Assembly (NCBI RefSeq): GCF_013170845.1
Contig: NZ_CP033367.1
Location: 5,767,001 to 5,831,000, forward strand
DNA: 64,000 nt
Source of the DNA: Mesorhizobium loti R88b
Lineage (GTDB): Bacteria > Pseudomonadota > Alphaproteobacteria > Rhizobiales > Rhizobiaceae
Direction of reading: 5' to 3'
Shown here one piece after another: positions 27,453 to 36,613 of the stretch. A program made the position numbers and the translations under genes. Below the pieces are notes generated by a model. It saw only the letters and a program-made list of their open reading frames with translations, was not told where the DNA came from and made no database searches. Positions within the stretch are counted from its first letter, which is position 1. Every line of letters starts with the position of its first letter.

Positions 27453-28627
27453 TGTCGAATAGCGATCAAGCTACAGCCCTGACAGCGGACGCCAGACCGC
27501 CGATCCCGGCTCTCGCCTATCTGCTGACCGGCTGCATCGCCGTGATCGGCTCGAATTCGCTGGTCCTAGGCCCGATCGCACCGGCCGTGGCCTCGTCGTT
27601 TGGAACCAGCGTGCCGGTCGTGATGATCGCGGCGGCGGCGTTCGGCCTTGGCACCTCGGCAAGCGCCCTGTTCCTGGCACGCTACATCGACCGGCTCGGC
27701 GCACGCCGGATGCTGCAGGGAGCATTGCTGTTGCTGGCGCTGGCGCTTGTTGCGAGTACGGTGGCGCCCTCGGTCATCACGCTGGTCGCCGCCCAACTTC
27801 TGGCCGGCATCGCCGCCGGCGTCGCCATGCCTGCGATCTATGCCAGCGCGGCGGCGATCGCGCCGCCCGGCCGCGAAAGCGGGACGATCGGCGTCGTGCT
27901 GACCGGCTGGACGCTCAGCATGGTGGCTGGTGTTTCGTTGTCAGCCGTGCTTGCCGATCTCGTGCATTGGCGCGCCGTCTTCGCGGCGGTTGCGGTTCTT
28001 GCGGCCCTGGCTTGGGTTGGGCTGACAATGACGTCGCTCAGCGACGCCAGGAGGGCCGGCCCGGCGCCCGCCCCGCTCGAGGCGCTCAACATTCCTGGCA
28101 TTCTGCCACTTCTGGTCGCCTGCGCCGCCTTCATGACCGCCTTCTACGGCGTCTATGGCTATCTCGGCGACCATCTTCATGTCGGGCTGGGTGAGCCGGT
28201 CAGCGCCAATGGTCTTGCCGCACTCGCCTATGGCATCGGCTTCGGCACGGCAGCATTTCTCGACGGCGCCATCGATCGCCTTGGTGCGCGACGCGTCATG
28301 CCATTCGCCTATCTGCTTGTGGCTGCCGTCTACATCGCCATTGCCGCGACCAGCAACAATTTCGGCCTGACCCTGGCCATGGTGGCGATCTGGGGACTTA
28401 CCAACCATTTCGGACTGAACGTCCTGGTCACCTGCCTGTCCGCACTCGATCCCTCGCGTCGTGGCACGATCATGGGCCTGAACAGTGCGGTGACCTATCT
28501 GGCGGTCTTCATCGGCACCACCGGCTTCGGCCCGCTCTATTCGACCTTCGGTTTTGCCATCTGCGCGATGGTTGCGGCGCTGCTCATGCTGGTGGCCGCG
28601 TCGGCAGCGGCATGGCGCACGCGATAA
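27452..28627 (+). CDS. MFS transporter (possible exporter)
   Basis: 391 residues with 12 predicted membrane segments and the cytoplasmic loop-2 motif (ARYIDRLGARRML), typical of the DHA1-like major facilitator subfamily. It resembles sugar or drug efflux permeases of the AraJ/YdhP kind. The start lacks a visible ribosome binding site, so translation may be leaderless or begin slightly downstream. Substrate unknown; the divergent Lrp-type regulator suggests an amino acid-related compound. Confidence 0.85.
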   Translation: MSNSDQATALTADARPPIPALAYLLTGCIAVIGSNSLVLGPIAPAVASSFGTSVPVVMIAAAAFGLGTSASALFLARYIDRLGARRMLQGALLLLALALVASTVAPSVITLVAAQLLAGIAAGVAMPAIYASAAAIAPPGRESGTIGVVLTGWTLSMVAGVSLSAVLADLVHWRAVFAAVAVLAALAWVGLTMTSLSDARRAGPAPAPLEALNIPGILPLLVACAAFMTAFYGVYGYLGDHLHVGLGEPVSANGLAALAYGIGFGTAAFLDGAIDRLGARRVMPFAYLLVAAVYIAIAATSNNFGLTLAMVAIWGLTNHFGLNVLVTCLSALDPSRRGTIMGLNSAVTYLAVFIGTTGFGPLYSTFGFAICAMVAALLMLVAASAAAWRTR

Positions 28628-28690
28628 AGCGGTTCTTTCAGCGATTGTTCCAGTCGACGGAACGTGATTGGCCATCGGCCTGCCGCCCGG

Positions 28691-29427
<737 letters not shown>

Positions 29428-29495
29428 AATGTTCCCGGCCGGGTGGAAATCGCGATAACACCCGGTAGTATTTGCGAAAGGTTGGGAGGATGCCG

Positions 29496-30503
29496 GTGCA
29501 GACCAAGAAGATCATTAATGATGGCAACCGCGCCGTCGACGAGATGCTCAAAGGGATCCTCGCCGCGCATCCTCGCCATCTCAGGAGCGCGGACGGCAGC
29601 CCGCGCTCGATCATCGCCCGTGACGGGCCGCGGCCCGGCAAGGTCGGGCTGGTCATCGGCGGTGGTTCGGGCCATGAGCCGACCTTTCTCGGCTTTGTCG
29701 GCAAGGGGCTGGCGGACGCAGCCGCCATCGGCAATGTCTTTGCCTCGCCACCGCCCGATCCGATCCTCGAATGCGCCAAAGCGGTGAGCGGCGGCGCCGG
29801 CGTCCTGTTCATGTACGGCAACTATGCCGGCGACGTGATGAATTTCGACATGGCGGCCGAGATGGCCGCGATGGACGACATAGAGGTGCGCACGGTGCTG
29901 ACCACCGACGACGTCGCCTCGGCGCCGCGCGACCAGCGGCACAAGCGCCGCGGCGTCGCCGGCAATTTCTTTATCTTCAAGGCGGCCGGTGCCGCCTGCG
30001 ACCGGATGCTGTCCCTGAACGAGGTCGAGCGCATCGCGCGCAAGGCCAATGACCACACCTTCACCATGGGCGTGGCGCTGTCGCCCTGCTCGCTGCCGCA
30101 GACAAGGCGGCTGAATTTCGAGATCGGCGCGGACGAGATGGAGATCGGCATGGGCATCCATGGCGAACCCGGCATCGCGCGTGGCAAGCTCGGGACCGCC
30201 GACGCGATCACGGATGAGATGCTGGACAAGATTTTCGCCGAGATGGCGCCGAAGCGTGGCGACAAGGTCGCCGTGCTGGTCAACTCGCTCGGCTCGACGC
30301 CGCTGATGGAACTCTACATCATGAACCGCCGCGTCAAGCAGAGGCTCGACGACATCGGCGTTTCCATCCACGCGACCTGGGTCGGCAATTACTGCACGTC
30401 GCTGGAGATGGCCGGCGCCTCGGTGACATTGATGCATCTCGACGAGGAACTGCAGACCATGCTCGACCACCCCTGCGACTGTGCCATGTTCCGTGCCGGC
30501 TGA
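29496..30503 (+). CDS. dhaK: DhaK-type kinase subunit (dihydroxyacetone or erythrulose kinase)
   Basis: About 335 residues. The covalent substrate histidine lies in GIHGEPG (about residue 221), and GGGSGHEPTF is the glycine-rich signature. The GTG at 29496 is preferred because GGGAGG precedes it at normal spacing and the product begins MQTKKIINDG, as in DhaK proteins; an ATG at 29490 would touch the Shine-Dalgarno. It pairs with DhaL just downstream; no DhaM phosphotransferase subunit is present, so the donor is probably ATP. Next to eryH and eryI, an L-erythrulose kinase role (as for DHAK-family LerK) is a serious alternative to dihydroxyacetone. Confidence 0.88.
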   Translation: MQTKKIINDGNRAVDEMLKGILAAHPRHLRSADGSPRSIIARDGPRPGKVGLVIGGGSGHEPTFLGFVGKGLADAAAIGNVFASPPPDPILECAKAVSGGAGVLFMYGNYAGDVMNFDMAAEMAAMDDIEVRTVLTTDDVASAPRDQRHKRRGVAGNFFIFKAAGAACDRMLSLNEVERIARKANDHTFTMGVALSPCSLPQTRRLNFEIGADEMEIGMGIHGEPGIARGKLGTADAITDEMLDKIFAEMAPKRGDKVAVLVNSLGSTPLMELYIMNRRVKQRLDDIGVSIHATWVGNYCTSLEMAGASVTLMHLDEELQTMLDHPCDCAMFRAG

Positions 30504-30518
30504 CGAAAGAGCGTTCCC

Positions 30519-31154
30519 GTGACCATCGATGCCGCTGACCTGAAACGAATGTTCGATGCGATCGCGGTGGCGGTCGGGGCCGACAAGGACCGGCTCTGCC
30601 AGCTCGACGGCGTCATCGGCGACGCCGACCACGGCATTGCGATGGAGCTCGGCTTCAATGCCGTGCGCGATGCGATGGCGCCGCTCGACCTTGCGGCGAC
30701 AGAACCGACGGCGCTGCTCAACACCGCAGCAAAATCCTTCCTCAATGCCGTCGGCGCCTCGTCAGGCCCGCTCTATGCGACGGCCTTCATGCGCGCCGCC
30801 GCAGCCGTCAAAGGCAAGGCGACGCTGGCGGACGCGGACTTCATCGCCCTGTTCCAGGCCATGGCACAAGGCATCAAGGATCGCGGCAAAGCGGAAGCTG
30901 GCGAAAAGACGATGGTCGATGCCTGGCAGCCGGCAGCCGAAGCGGCCGCCGCAGCCAATCTCGCCGGCAAGACCCTGGCTGAGAGTCTTGAGGCGGCCTT
31001 TGCCGCCGCCCAGCGCGGTGCGGAAGCGACCAAGGACATGATTGCCGCCAAGGGCCGCTCCTCGCGGCTCGGCGAGCGGTCGCTTGGCCATATGGACCCG
31101 GGCGCGGCGTCTGCCGTCACCGTCGTCGGCGCGATACGCAAGAGCCTGGGTTAA
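30519..31154 (+). CDS. dhaL: DhaL-type kinase subunit (nucleotide-binding)
   Basis: 211 residues, all-helical, with the metal-ATP binding aspartates in [10 protein letters not shown] near residue 35 and [10 protein letters not shown] further on. It supplies the nucleotide-binding half for the DhaK subunit 15 bases upstream. It starts with GTG. Its stop overlaps the stop region of the convergent eryI by 4 bases, with no terminator between. DhaK plus DhaL alone suggests an ATP-dependent kinase rather than a PTS-coupled one. Confidence 0.87.
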   Translation: MTIDAADLKRMFDAIAVAVGADKDRLCQLDGVIGDADHGIAMELGFNAVRDAMAPLDLAATEPTALLNTAAKSFLNAVGASSGPLYATAFMRAAAAVKGKATLADADFIALFQAMAQGIKDRGKAEAGEKTMVDAWQPAAEAAAAANLAGKTLAESLEAAFAAAQRGAEATKDMIAAKGRSSRLGERSLGHMDPGAASAVTVVGAIRKSLG

Positions 31155-31591
31155 ACCTTCGCCGCGTCGAGTCTGTCGATCGCCTGGACATTGCCGGCAG
31201 ACGGCCCCTTCTCGTCGAACTCGGAAGCGAGCCAGGTATCGACGATCGCCTTGGCCAGTTCCGGGCCGATGACACGGGCGCCCATGGTGATGATCTGGGC
31301 GTTGTTGGATTTCGCCGCCCGCTCGGCCGAGTAAGTGTCGTGGGTAAGCGCGGCACGAATGCCTGGCACCTTGTTGGCCGAGATCGAGACACCGATGCCG
31401 GTGCCGCAGAACAGGATGCCGCGCTCGTTCTCGCCGTCGATGATGGTCTGGGCGAGTTTTTGCGACAGGTCGGCATAGTAACCGGCCTGGCTGAGATCGC
31501 TGACGGTGAGGCCCGGCTTGGTGGCAAGGTGAGCGGCGATGACATCGAGTAGCGGCTTGCCGGCGCTGTCGGCTCCAATGGCTATTTTCAT
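31151..31591 (-). CDS. eryI: D-erythrulose-4-phosphate isomerase (RpiB family)
   Basis: 146 residues of the RpiB fold: [16 protein letters not shown] at the N-terminus and the catalytic cysteine in [17 protein letters not shown]. In Brucella and rhizobial erythritol loci this RpiB homologue (EryI) converts D-erythrulose 4-phosphate to D-erythrose 4-phosphate, which enters the pentose phosphate pathway. It is third in the leftward eryR-eryH-eryI operon. Ribose-5-phosphate isomerase B is the fallback annotation. Confidence 0.88.
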   Translation of the reverse strand: MKIAIGADSAGKPLLDVIAAHLATKPGLTVSDLSQAGYYADLSQKLAQTIIDGENERGILFCGTGIGVSISANKVPGIRAALTHDTYSAERAAKSNNAQIITMGARVIGPELAKAIVDTWLASEFDEKGPSAGNVQAIDRLDAAKV

Positions 31592-31618
31592 GTCTTTCCC
31601 TTTCGTGTTTGGATGATT

Positions 31619-32377
31619 TCAGATCGCCGCCGAAGCGCGGCCGAGAATGTCGATATAGCCATCCGCCTGCCAGGCGGAGCGCCCGATGAAGAGGCCGTCA
31701 ATATTGGGCTGGCCGATCAGCTCGGCAGCGTTACCGGGATTGACGCTGCCGCCATAGAGCACCGGCGGCACGGACGGCAGCAGGCCGCCGGCCACCCGCT
31801 TGATCAGCGCCTGCTGTTTGTCTGCATAGTCGGAGCTGGCCGGAATGCCCTTATCGCCGATCGCCCAGACAGGCTCGTAGGCGAACAGGATTTTTGCGCT
31901 CTTTGCTTCGCCTTCGAGAAATTGCAGCGCGCCCTCGACTTGGGCGCTTAGCACGGCATCGGCCTGCCCGCTTTCGCGCTCGGCAAGCGTCTCGCCAACG
32001 CAGATGAGCGGTATCAATCCGTGCTTCACCGCAGCCGCCGTCTTCAGGCCGACGGTGTCGTCGGTCTCGCCGAAATGTTCGCGCCGTTCGCTGTGGCCGA
32101 GTTCGACCATGTCGAGCCCGCAATCGCTCAGCATCAGTGGTGAGATCTCGCCGGTCCAGGCGCCGGCATCGGCCCAATGCATGTTCTGGGCACCGACCTT
32201 GATGCGCGTCGATGACAGCGTCCGCTTGACCTCGCGCACCGCTGTGAAAGGCGGGATGACGAAAGGCTGGATGCGGTCATCGAAGCCGGGATTGAAGCCG
32301 GCTAGGCGCTCCGCGAAAGCCAGCGCCTCGGCGAGCGTCTTGTTCATCTTCCAGCTTGTACCAACCCAATACACCAC
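31619..32377 (-). CDS. eryH: L-erythrulose-1-phosphate isomerase (TpiA2 family)
   Basis: 252 residues with the triose-phosphate isomerase fold. Lysine in GTSWKMNK, catalytic histidine in ELGHSERREHFGE and glutamate in AYEPVWAIG are all present. In erythritol loci this second TpiA-like protein (EryH) isomerises L-erythrulose 1-phosphate to D-erythrulose 4-phosphate. The GTG at 32377 follows AAGGAG by five bases; a second GTG three bases on is also possible. It lies between eryR and eryI on the same strand. Confidence 0.88.
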   Translation of the reverse strand: MVYWVGTSWKMNKTLAEALAFAERLAGFNPGFDDRIQPFVIPPFTAVREVKRTLSSTRIKVGAQNMHWADAGAWTGEISPLMLSDCGLDMVELGHSERREHFGETDDTVGLKTAAAVKHGLIPLICVGETLAERESGQADAVLSAQVEGALQFLEGEAKSAKILFAYEPVWAIGDKGIPASSDYADKQQALIKRVAGGLLPSVPPVLYGGSVNPGNAAELIGQPNIDGLFIGRSAWQADGYIDILGRASAAI

Positions 32378-32402
32378 GCGTACTCCTTGCTCAGTGCCGA
32401 AC

Positions 32403-33167
32403 TCAGTTGCCGACCAGGGCCACCGGGACACCGGCGGCATCCAGCGCCTCGTACAACCCCGGCTCGAGCTCACGGCCGGTGAAGACCGTGTCGAACGCCT
32501 TGAGATTGGTGAGAAAATGCAACGCCGTACGGCCGAACTTGCCGTGATCGACCAGAAGATATTTGCGGGTTGCCGCCGCCATCATCAGCCGCTTGGCCTG
32601 CACCACCTCCTGGTCCTGATGGAAGGCGGAGGCGCCATGGATGGCGGATGAGGACAGGAAAGCGACGTCGGCGCGCAGCGATTTGAGCATGTCCTCGGCG
32701 AGCAGGCCGAAGAAGCCGTGGAACTTCTTGCTGTATTGCCCGCCAAGCGCGATCAGGTTGATGCCTCCGGCGCCGGCCAGCTCCTGGATGACGGCCAGAT
32801 TGTTGGAGATCACCGTCAGCGGCCGCAAATCGGCGAGATGGCGCGCGATGCCGCCTGCCGTCGAGCCGTCGTCGATGATCACCGTCTGGCCGGGCTCGAT
32901 CATGGCCACGGCAGCTGCCGCGAGGCGCTGCTTCTCCTCGGTCGCCTGCTTCTGCCGGTAGCGGAAATCGCTTTCGAACAGACTGCTCGGCTGGATCGAG
33001 GCGCCGCCGCGCACCTTGCGCAGGAAGCCACTTTCCTCGAGTTCGTCGAGGTCGCGGTGCACGGTCATTTTCGAGATACCAAAGCGCAAAGCGAGATCGT
33101 CGACGCTGGCCTGACCGGCGTCCATCAGAAAGTCCATGATGCCTTGCCGTCTGATGTCGCTCTTCAT
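32403..33167 (-). CDS. eryR: DeoR-family regulator of the ery genes
   Basis: About 254 residues: N-terminal DeoR helix-turn-helix (RRQGIMDFLMDAGQASVDDLALRFGISKMTVHRDLDEL) and a C-terminal sugar-phosphate sensor (DDGSTAGGIARHL). First of the eryR-eryH-eryI operon, and divergent from the aldolase gene at 33.4 kb. The ATG at 33167 gives the typical family N-terminus; an ATG at 33218 would add 17 residues. It probably represses its own operon and perhaps the divergent aldolase gene. Confidence 0.85.
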   Translation of the reverse strand: MKSDIRRQGIMDFLMDAGQASVDDLALRFGISKMTVHRDLDELEESGFLRKVRGGASIQPSSLFESDFRYRQKQATEEKQRLAAAAVAMIEPGQTVIIDDGSTAGGIARHLADLRPLTVISNNLAVIQELAGAGGINLIALGGQYSKKFHGFFGLLAEDMLKSLRADVAFLSSSAIHGASAFHQDQEVVQAKRLMMAAATRKYLLVDHGKFGRTALHFLTNLKAFDTVFTGRELEPGLYEALDAAGVPVALVGN

Positions 33168-33438
33168 TGCCGCCGACCGCCAACGCCGCAGCGTGGTTCC
33201 TTGATCAAGCGCAGACATAACAGCTATCGTCGCAAAAGTATCAGAAATTTTGTGATAATGGGATAATTTCTTGGGATATTAAGCTTACTCTCGTCGCTGC
33301 GCTGTAACAAGAATTGCTGCCGGGACGGGCTGTGACGGTTGCGGTTGCGCCGAAATCCGGCCAGAAGCATCGGTGGGCTGGACGATGCGCGGACAGTCCG
33401 CAACCACAGGTTTGAAACCAGATACGGGAGACTATTCG
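33168..33438. promoter_or_regulatory. Divergent control region of eryR and fba
   Basis: This 271-base gap is AT-rich around 33230-33290. It carries TATCA (33239-33243) and TGATA (33253-33257), an inverted pair nine bases apart, in a context rich in GATAA-like half sites. The same TGATA half sites occur before eryD (47448-47461). This is consistent with a shared polyol operator, but the arms are short. Confidence 0.4.
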
Positions 33439-34503
33439 TTGGCTCGCATCACACTGAGACAATTGCTCGATCACGCCGCCGAATACGGCTATGGCGTGCC
33501 GGCCTTCAACATGAACAACATGGAACAGGGCCTCGCCATCATGGAGGCGGCGGAAGAGACCAAGTCGCCTGTCATCCTGCAGGCAAGCCGCGGTGCGCGT
33601 GCCTATGCCAATGACGTGGTGCTGGCCAAGCTGATCGATGCGCTGGTCGAAATCCACCCCGACATCCCGGTCTGCATGCATCTCGACCATGGCAACAACG
33701 AAGCCACATGCGTCACCGCGATCCAGTACGGTTTCACCTCGGTGATGATGGACGGCTCGCTCAAGGAAGACGGCAAGTCGCCGGCCGACTACACCTACAA
33801 TTCGGGCATCACCAAGCGCGTCGTCGACATGGCGCATTGGGGTGGCGTCTCGGTCGAAGGCGAAATCGGCGTTCTGGGATCGCTGGAGAGCGGCGGTGGC
33901 GAGCAGGAAGACGGCCATGGCGTCGAAGGCGCGATCAGTCACGACCAGTTGCTGACTGATCCGGAACAAGCGGTGCAGTTCGTCAAGGACACGCATGTCG
34001 ATGCGCTGGCGGTTGCCATGGGTACCAGCCACGGTGCCTACAAATTCTCGCGCAAGCCGGACGGCGCGGTGCTGGCGATGAACGTCATCGAGGAGATCCA
34101 TCGGCGGCTGCCCAACATGCATCTGGTGATGCATGGCTCGTCTTCTGTGCCGGAGGATCTGCAGGAGATCATCAACAAATATGGTGGCCAGATGAAGCCG
34201 ACCTGGGGCGTACCGGTGGAAGAGATCCAGCGCGGCATCAAGCACGGCGTGCGCAAGATCAACATTGACACCGACAACCGCATGGCCCTGACCGGTGCTA
34301 TTCGCAAGGTGCTGACGGAAAACCCGAGCGAGTTCGATCCGCGCAAATATCTCACGCCGGCAATGGCGGCCATGCGCAAGCTCTGCAAGGAGCGCTTCGA
34401 GCAGTTCGGCACCGCCGGCAACGCGCCGAAGATCAAGCCGCTGCCGGTCTCGGAGATGGCCAAGCGCTACAAGTCGGGCAGCCTCGATCCGAAATTCGGC
34501 TGA
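33439..34503 (+). CDS. Fructose-bisphosphate aldolase, class II (CbbA subtype)
   Basis: 354 residues, exactly the length of the CbbA/Fba subtype. The zinc and active-site motifs [28 protein letters not shown] and [14 protein letters not shown] [10 protein letters not shown] are intact, as are the DP-phosphate-loop residues NIDTDNRMA. The start is a TTG at 33439 after GGGAG. It cleaves or forms fructose 1,6-bisphosphate; such enzymes also condense DHAP with erythrose 4-phosphate to sedoheptulose 1,7-bisphosphate, which would suit a locus making erythrose 4-phosphate. It stands alone on the plus strand between two ery operons. Confidence 0.93.
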   Translation: MARITLRQLLDHAAEYGYGVPAFNMNNMEQGLAIMEAAEETKSPVILQASRGARAYANDVVLAKLIDALVEIHPDIPVCMHLDHGNNEATCVTAIQYGFTSVMMDGSLKEDGKSPADYTYNSGITKRVVDMAHWGGVSVEGEIGVLGSLESGGGEQEDGHGVEGAISHDQLLTDPEQAVQFVKDTHVDALAVAMGTSHGAYKFSRKPDGAVLAMNVIEEIHRRLPNMHLVMHGSSSVPEDLQEIINKYGGQMKPTWGVPVEEIQRGIKHGVRKINIDTDNRMALTGAIRKVLTENPSEFDPRKYLTPAMAAMRKLCKERFEQFGTAGNAPKIKPLPVSEMAKRYKSGSLDPKFG

Positions 34504-34528
34504 GTTCAGGCGACTTCAATCTCCTTTC

Positions 34529-34561
34529 ATCGGGCAGGAGCCGCATCCGCTCCTGCCCGAT
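34529..34561. terminator. Terminator between fba and eryC
   Basis: A perfect 13-base stem ATCGGGCAGGAGC (34529-34541) with complement 34549-34561 and a 7-base loop, followed by TTTCT on the plus strand. It ends just before the convergent eryC stop at 34564. Confidence 0.88.
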
Positions 34562-34563
34562 TT

Positions 34564-35523
34564 CTATCCGGCCTTTGGCAGAAGGCCGGACCTGCCGGCA
34601 TCGATGAACGGTGCCCAATAGTCGACAGACTCGCGGATCATGGCGACGACCTGATGGTCGACCGGCTCGCGCTCGCGGAACGATAGTTCGAGGCAGATCT
34701 CGTTGTCGGTGCCGCCGCCGCGCCGTACCGTCTCCAGCAGTTTTTCGGGCGTGATGCGGCCATCTCTGTTGTAGGCTGATGTGAACGGCCAATGGCCGCC
34801 CTTGTTCATCGACGATTGCTTGATGTGGATGATCGGCGATTTCCTGGGAAAGGCTTCCGCCCACGCATAGGGATCGATGTCGGCCGGGTTGCTGGAGGTG
34901 ACGTCCCCATGGTCGATGTCGACCATCATCTCCAGCGGAATGGCCATCCCGGCCGCGTCGATCGCACCTTGCAGCCCCCGGCAGCTCTCGATGGTATGAC
35001 CGAACTCGCGGCCGACCGACATCGGTTCCCAGAACAGATAGGTCAGGCCAGCCGCACGGGCGTGTTCGGCGACCTCGCGCCAGCAGTCCAGTGTTATGTC
35101 GAACAGCCGTGCGCGGCGCTCGGGGTCGTCATAGTCGCGATGGGTGAAGATGGCGAATTGCGTGCCCATGCCGCTGGCGCCAAGCTCGGCTGAAATGTCG
35201 GCGAAGGTCTTGAACCAGTCGACATAGTAGCGGCGCACATCGGCGTCGGGATGGCCGAAATGATTGAGCCGGCCGTAAGGGCCGGTCATGCCCGAGGTGA
35301 CGCGCACACCGGTACGGTCGAGCGCGCTGCGGAACAGGCGGATGAATTTGACGATCGTCGCCGCCGGCCAGCCCGGATTGACGAATTCATGCGTCAGCTG
35401 CACGTCCCGGATGCCGATTTCGTAAGCGATCGTGTCGATCAAGTCATCCGGATCGGCGAAGCGATTGACCAGCGGATTGGTGTTGAGAGAGAGCGTGAAG
35501 GCCAAGGCGGCGATCCCTCTCAA
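34564..35523 (-). CDS. eryC: Erythrulose-1-phosphate 3-epimerase (tetrulose-phosphate racemase)
   Basis: About 319 residues of the xylose-isomerase-like TIM barrel superfamily. The metal ligands expected for this fold are seen in LFWEPMSVGREFG, EMMVDIDHGD, HIKQSS and ICLELSF. In Brucella, EryC inverts L- and D-erythrulose 1-phosphate, linking EryB to EryH. The longest frame starts at a TTG (35523); a TTG at 35505 after AGAGGG is equally likely, and the rest of the protein is unaffected. It is the last gene of the long leftward operon. Confidence 0.85.
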   Translation of the reverse strand: MRGIAALAFTLSLNTNPLVNRFADPDDLIDTIAYEIGIRDVQLTHEFVNPGWPAATIVKFIRLFRSALDRTGVRVTSGMTGPYGRLNHFGHPDADVRRYYVDWFKTFADISAELGASGMGTQFAIFTHRDYDDPERRARLFDITLDCWREVAEHARAAGLTYLFWEPMSVGREFGHTIESCRGLQGAIDAAGMAIPLEMMVDIDHGDVTSSNPADIDPYAWAEAFPRKSPIIHIKQSSMNKGGHWPFTSAYNRDGRITPEKLLETVRRGGGTDNEICLELSFREREPVDHQVVAMIRESVDYWAPFIDAGRSGLLPKAG

Positions 35524-35554
35524 TACTGGCGCAGGCTAGTGGCAAAGAATGCCG

Positions 35555-36613
35555 TCATTGCAGCGTCGCCCCCTCGCGGTTGAGTTGCTGGCGGTATTTT
35601 TCAGCGTCCCAGTTCAACAGTTCGGCATTCTCTTTCGGGCTGAGATAGTTGACGCGCGCGGCACCTTCGACGCGCGCGGCGACATCGGCCAGGCAGCGCG
35701 CCATCGCTTCGGTGCCGGCATTGGCATCCCGGCGCATCAGCACGCCCTTGCCGGGAAAGAGAATGGAGGTTGGCGCGGCCGCAGTGCGGGCGACAACCGC
35801 CGCCGCGTTCTCGCCGGGACCGGCGATCACCGAGCCGACACCAAGGAAGATGACATGATCCGGGTAGAGGCTGCCGGAAGCCGCGATGCGGCAACTGGCG
35901 AGATCGGTCGCAACGGCATGCGCGGCGGCCGAGGCCGGCAGCCGGTAGTCGCTGCCAGTGGCGAGCCTTAGCAGTGCGTCGAGATCGGGCGGCGGGGCCG
36001 GTCGCGGCGACCGCGCAAGCAGTCCGGTCACCCGTTGCAGCAGCAAGGCTGCTTCGGCAACCGTGTCGGCGGCGACCACCAGCCCGTGATTGCCGAGCAC
36101 CAGCACGTTGGTCGCAGGTCTCAGCCGCTCGGCGATTGCCTGCGCCAGCGGCAGGCCAGGCCGGCGATAAGGCACGAAAGCCCAGTCGAGGCCGCGCAGG
36201 CGTTCCTCCAGCACGGCCTCGGCGTTGGCCTGCACGGCAATCGAGATCGTCTCGACACAATGGACGTGGACGACGATCTTCTGGGGCAGCAACGCATGCA
36301 CCGTCGTTTCGATGGAGGGCCGTAACTGGCGAGGGTTGAGGTCCGCCAGCGTGAACTGTCCGGCCGTCTCGGCCGCCGGGCTGCGATGCGCTACGGCATC
36401 GAGTAACGGCGCAAGTGCTACCGGCACCATGATCTCATCGTCGCGCGCGTTCTTCAGCCAGGTGCCGGAGGCTTTGATCCACAGCACGCCGGCCTGCTTG
36501 ATGGAAGTGTTGCCGCCTGCCCCCTGCACCAGCAGCGGGTCGGCGCCGACGCTGGCCGACAAGGAACGCAGCATGCAGAATTCGCTGGAGTGGTTGTCGC
36601 CTTTATGGACCAT
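35555..36613 (-). CDS. Class II aldolase/adducin-family protein (FucA-like)
   Basis: 352 residues. The N-terminal class II aldolase domain (about 1-230) has the phosphate-binding GAGGNTSIK and metal-binding HVHCVE motifs, and a second histidine in LGNHGLVV. The C-terminal third is a related extension with a second, weaker aldolase-like repeat. Rhizobial erythritol/adonitol/arabitol loci carry a FucA-like gene in a similar place. It could cleave a ketopentose or ketotetrose 1-phosphate. The ATG at 36613 overlaps the eryB stop (TGATG), so the two are translationally coupled. Confidence 0.82.
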   Translation of the reverse strand: MVHKGDNHSSEFCMLRSLSASVGADPLLVQGAGGNTSIKQAGVLWIKASGTWLKNARDDEIMVPVALAPLLDAVAHRSPAAETAGQFTLADLNPRQLRPSIETTVHALLPQKIVVHVHCVETISIAVQANAEAVLEERLRGLDWAFVPYRRPGLPLAQAIAERLRPATNVLVLGNHGLVVAADTVAEAALLLQRVTGLLARSPRPAPPPDLDALLRLATGSDYRLPASAAAHAVATDLASCRIAASGSLYPDHVIFLGVGSVIAGPGENAAAVVARTAAAPTSILFPGKGVLMRRDANAGTEAMARCLADVAARVEGAARVNYLSPKENAELLNWDAEKYRQQLNREGATLQ

